Origin: Epiperipatus broadwayi | Taxonomy: Eukaryota; Onychophora; Udeonychophora; Euonychophora; Peripatidae | Length of the DNA stretch: 64,000 bases | NCBI GenBank assembly: GCA_028023455.1 | Contig: JAQFVV010006203.1 | Span: 11,132,876-11,196,875, forward strand | Direction of reading: 5' to 3' | Shown: positions 60,031 to 64,000 of the stretch, one piece after another | Layout: the number at the start of each line of letters is the position of its first letter | Numbering within the stretch: position 1 is the first letter of the stretch | Notes under the pieces: model-generated | What the model was told of the DNA's origin: nothing | Database searches by the model: none | Seen by the model: only the letters and a program-made list of their open reading frames with translations | Position numbers and translations under genes: made by a program

Positions 60031-61215
60031 TTTTACATATAAAAAAAATTATCTTATATATTTCATAAAAAACACATCCACAATATTTTTGTAATATATT
60101 TTATAATTAATATTTTTTAACATATTACATTAGTGCACATCCATTACTATTTCTATAGTAAATTTTTGTAATCAATATTTTTCATATACATCTCATGAGT
60201 ACATATCAGTTGATATGTTCTTATATTTTTTTATTGTAATATATTTTTATTTGCTTATTATTAATGTTTTTTTTTTGTATTTTATTAATCAATATTATTA
60301 TCATGTTGTGATTAAACTTTTATAGTTTGTAAATATCTGTAAATATTTAGGACTCACCAAATTATTATATAGTAATAAATTGAATTTACTAACTCATTAA
60401 AAGTAGCCGCTTGTTTTTTTTTTGTTTGAAATTCTCATATTAGTCTATATAACTATGATATAGAGATACCTGTTAGTTTTTATTATTGTTGTTATTATTT
60501 GATTAAAAACAAATGATGATTGATATTACTGTATCAACTGCAGTGATTACAATTATGACACATTGCCATGTTTGTCTGAGCCAGTTGTGAGTTAATGGAG
60601 GGGCTTATCATCTAAAAAGCTAACAAAAGATTTTAACCTGACCTATATATGTTTATTGTAATAGAGGTGTTACCCTTAATCTGTAGTATGGTGTGACAAA
60701 TAAAATTATGAATAAATAATATCTATAATGACAAGAGATAGACTCTTTCTCTATTTGAGTACTGTTTTATGAAAATGATAGTCAAAAAATATAGCTGAAT
60801 AGTCAGTCCATCCAGTATAGTTAGGACATTCAGTCTAAGTATATTCAGTAACAATCCTAACAACCATTTACCCCAGTAAATAAATTTATAAAAATATTGA
60901 AATGGTAGAAAACCAGTTCCCATTACAATATATATGTACTAGACATGTATCCGGCCTATAAAAAGGCCATCGTTTTAGTAATACTTTCTCTTTTTTTAAT
61001 ATTTCTAAAAATAAAAAATTGTTAAAAGGTTGCTTTAACAATTTTTTTTTTCAGAAATATCCTTTCAGGCCATCGTTTCTGTAATTACATGCTAACCAGA
61101 ACTAAATGTAAATAGGAACTATAGCTCCCCCTCACTAAATATCAAATTTCAAACATGAATTTATGTACTGTAATCAAATTTTCTTCCCAAATTTAAATAC
61201 TATACCTATTCAATT
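60031..61215. other. No gene recognised
   Basis: AT-rich. GGCCATCGTTT(T/C) followed by GTAAT occurs twice (60,967 and 61,072) around a small TTGTTAAA/TTTAACAA hairpin, perhaps the remains of a short insertion. Confidence 0.45.
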
Positions 61216-61425
61216 CTATAATAACTTCTCTCATATACACCTTAATGCAAAAAAAAATTTAATATTTTTTTTGTCCTGACAGTTTCATCAGAGCATTCTC
61301 AAATTTCTTCTACCTTTGAGAATGCTCTGATGAAGACTGCTGGGCAGTCGAAACTGTCAGTAAAATAAAGAAGTTTTATTAAAAAATTTTTTGCATTAAA
61401 GTGTATATGAGAGAAGTTATTATAA
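61216..61425. mobile_element. Inverted-repeat pair with the best hammerhead-like motif in the window
   Basis: Left arm about 61,216-61,303, right arm about 61,315-61,425. On the + strand the right arm reads GAATGCTCTGATGAAGACTG, then CTGGGCAGTCGAAACTGTCA. This is CTGATGA, one extra A, a perfect 6-bp hairpin GACTGC-TGG-GCAGTC, then GAAAC. The left arm is the complement of the same sequence except that exactly this hairpin (18 nt) is missing, so CTGATGA joins AACTGTCAG directly. The arms then run on through GCATTAA(A/G)GTGTATATGAG. No coding capacity. Confidence 0.85.
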
Positions 61426-62769
61426 GCAATGTATATGAATATATAAAGAAATGCAAAGAAAGTAAAGGAGAAGAATAAGAGTACAGTATTTACTTCTATT
61501 CAGTTCTACTGATTTTTTTCCAAGTGTTTTTTTCTTCAAAGACTTTTATTTCATATGTCTTGCAAAATACCATTTGCAGAATTACTTGTTTTGAATAAAA
61601 TGCTTATAATCAAATTAAACCTCTTAAATATAAGGAAAGAATTACTTTCTTCACATAAAATGCTTCATAAAAAATTATGATGACAGAACAAATAATAATT
61701 TATATATATATATGTCAAAGCGTTAACCGGGATACTCTAATAAAGCAATGTTTAACTTGAATATTACGTAACGAACATTTAGGAATTTTATATATAAGAT
61801 ATAAAGAGAATCATTTTAACAATAGACGACAATTTTTATCACTGTATTGTTGGATGACTAAAGGGACTGTATATCATTAACTATAATAGCATTACGTTTA
61901 AAAAATCTAAAGTTTTATGTATACTATCAATGAATTCGATTCTTTTAAAGTAAAATAATAATAAAAATCAATCAAATAATAAAAATAAATTGTCAATATA
62001 GTCAGTTTGTTTGTTTCTATTTAGGATGATGGTGATATTGTGATAGAGTTGTATTGATAAAATCAGTTTGTTGATTAGTCCCTATTTAAATGATTTCTAA
62101 ATTTAATAGATATCTGACTATATCTCTCTAGTTATATATATCTTGTGTGTGTACATGTGTAAATGCGAATGTGTATATTCTTGGAGTAGTTATCAAATTT
62201 CTTTGGATTCTTTAGAATTATTCAGTGTGGAACTATTCAGCATTCAATACTAGAATAATTTTTGTAATTTTAAGCTTTTAAATTATGAATATTCGATTTC
62301 CAAAACTCTATGAGACTGAAAATTGAATTTCTTCCATACCTATGTTTGGAAAAGCTATATTTTGACTTAATATGTCACTGTTATAAATTATAATGAAGAT
62401 TTCTTAAATGGGTTCACACAGATGCATACTCTTTCTTCCCATGAATGTAGCACATCAATTATATATTTATATTCAATATCGAATAGCAGGTTATTTTTAA
62501 AAATATCTATTATAATGTTTAATTTAGCATGTGAATTTAATTTATTACACATAACTTTTCATCAGTAGCATAGATTTTTTAGTTATAAAATTTCTTTATT
62601 AACATAAAATTTAATAATTATGCTAGTATGTGACTTGCCAGTATTGATTTAATTGGATATCTACATTTGAATTTTTTCTTTAAGTGAGTCTTTGAACACT
62701 GCTCTAACACTGGGATGACAAATTGAGCAATTCTAGATTTCTTTTGCAATAATATTACAACTAAATTTC
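61426..62769. other. AT-rich stretch, nothing recognised
   Basis: Short (TA)n and (TG)n tracts only. The 62-codon minus-strand frame at 62,618 has no domain. Confidence 0.55.
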
Positions 62770-63238
62770 TAAATTCACTGTTTAATATCAAAACACTAAA
62801 CATCATATGATCACCATTTCTTATGCCTGCTCATAAGAAGTGGTGATCATGTGATGCTTAGTGGTTTTGATACCAATTCTGCCTAATAGAATAGTGGTGG
62901 CTATGGTTATTAAAGACCAAAGACACCAAAATGTATTGGTACTGAACTGAGTTCAGACCTATATGACTATATAAACTAATGAGCTAGGATTGAAAATATT
63001 ATATTTTCAATTTTATTCTCATAGTTTTGTAGTTAAATAGAGATAAAAGGGGCTGCTGGAGGGTTGCATTAGATCCTAAGATTTAGATGCAATGCTCTAA
63101 GATCCAAGACTTCTCATTGACGAAAGCCACAAGCTAGAAACTAGTCTGGAGATATTGGATGAGTAGGCATTAGATAGGGATTTTATGCACACGCCTTTTG
63201 GCATCCATTGATTAGTCTGGATTGCATTGAATGGCACT
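62770..63238 (+). repeat. Dispersed short element with hammerhead-like core, copy 4 (longest)
   Basis: Begins with a palindrome of about 38-bp arms (62,788-62,872; ATCATATGATCACCATTTCT ... AGAAGTGGTGATCATGTGAT) and continues through ACCAAAGACACCAAAATGTA and TGGAGGGTTGCATTAGATCC. The core has ATTGACGAAAGCCACAAGCT then AGAAACTAGTC. The tail has GATAGGGATTTTATGCACA and ends at GGCACTGTTT. It appears to be the most complete copy and defines an element of about 440 bp. No ORF. Confidence 0.88.
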
Positions 63239-64000
63239 GTTTTAATCTCTAATCTCTTAGTATTAGTTTTCATTGGCAGGGCTTTTGTTTTTTAGTAAAC
63301 TTTGGAGTGGGATAGAAATCAGAGTGTGGGGGAGGGGGGCAAAATATGCCTTTTATTGATTTAAAAAATGTAGATAATTTCAAACAATTATTTACTTATT
63401 GGTAATTAAAAAAAATTGTTATGGAAATTTGGAATTTTTCTTTCGTTTTTTAAATTTTTTTTTCTTTTTTTGAAAGTGAGATGGGATGGAGGGTAGAGAA
63501 GTAGTAATACTACTATGATTAAATTTATAAATTCACTGTGTAATATAAAATCTCTTAATATCAGTTTTGATTGGCAGGTTTTTTGGGGATAAAGTTTTGT
63601 TTTTTTATGAATTCAATGTGAATTTAAAAAAGTCAAAGATAAAAGAAAAGAAAACAATATTTTCCTACCCTGTCACATGATACAAGAAATATATTTTTTT
63701 AAAAAAGTTGTTAGAAATTAGTTTAAAAATAAACTTTGTATTGATTTAAAATGTTTTTATTTAATATTTCATTTAAATTGTTGTTTTACTTTTTAATTAT
63801 TAATTAAGCAAAAGTAAAATTCAAATCAATAAAAAAAGTTTTTAGTTTTAAGCATTTTTTGGTTAATTTGTTGCTGGTTTGAGGATAGCTGGTTCATTTT
63901 TGTTTGGAGTATTTGATTGGATGTATTGAATGTAATTGTATCAGAGCAATTCAACCTCTCTCACTCTCCTCAATTTTTAAAAAGCCATTAAAAAATACAA
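63239..64000. other. Nothing recognised to the window end
   Basis: AT-rich with a G-run near 63,330. TCTCTTAATATCAGTTTTGA then TTGGCAGG near 63,551 repeats sequence at about 63,247-63,280 (TCTCTTAGTATTAGTTTTCA then TTGGCAGG), suggesting an old direct duplication of about 300 bp. Confidence 0.5.

Overview
This window looks like intergenic, repeat-dominated nuclear DNA of an invertebrate animal. The evidence is a very AT-rich composition, long (AAT)n and (TA)n microsatellites, an RTE-type LINE family, two different Penelope-like elements (PLEs) with GIY-YIG endonuclease ends, tRNA-like SINE heads, hAT-type and fold-back DNA elements, and a nuclear mitochondrial insertion (NUMT). In the NUMT, AGA sits where Ser is usual and TGA reads as Trp, so the source used the invertebrate mitochondrial code. 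nad4L and trnP abut with no trnT between them, and nad4/nad4L overlap by 7 nt. This suggests an arthropod, possibly an arachnid, but the taxon is only an inference. I see no intact host protein gene. One short stretch near 1.4 kb could be an isolated exon.

Layout: 0-13.5 kb holds a 94-bp tandem duplication, a 94-bp satellite (4.2-5.1 kb), a partial copy of a dispersed short element with a hammerhead-like core (8.7-9.0 kb), a LINE C-terminal remnant (9.3-10.0 kb) and a long (AAT)n tract. 13.5-22 kb holds a fold-back element, a 5'-truncated minus-strand RTE copy set between (TA)n tracts, a near-perfect 297-bp palindromic MITE and a PLE with one frameshift. 22-30 kb is mostly unrecognised, with a hAT-like element, a decayed RTE fragment, half of the palindromic MITE and a long stretch whose + strand is poor in G. 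At 30.4-34.4 kb an old RTE copy is split by a 2.1-kb NUMT (nad4 part, nad4L, trnP, rrnL). 35-46 kb holds tRNA-like heads, a 1.5-kb fold-back element, a hAT MITE and a dispersed piece of nuclear 28S rRNA. 46.5-49.8 kb is a full-length plus-strand RTE copy with only two visible lesions. 50-64 kb holds more copies of the hammerhead-like short family, a second LINE C-terminus, several inverted-repeat pairs, a second PLE C-terminus and a tRNA-Gly-like sequence.

Functionally the window is a mobile-element graveyard with one young RTE family. The most unusual theme is a set of inverted-repeat pairs (36-37.7, 57.7, 58.8, 61.3 kb) and a short dispersed family (8.7, 41.6, 51.0, 62.8 kb). They share a CTGANGA / hairpin / GAAAC-like core resembling the hammerhead ribozymes known from PLE terminal repeats. 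In three of the four pairs one arm has lost part or all of the hairpin.
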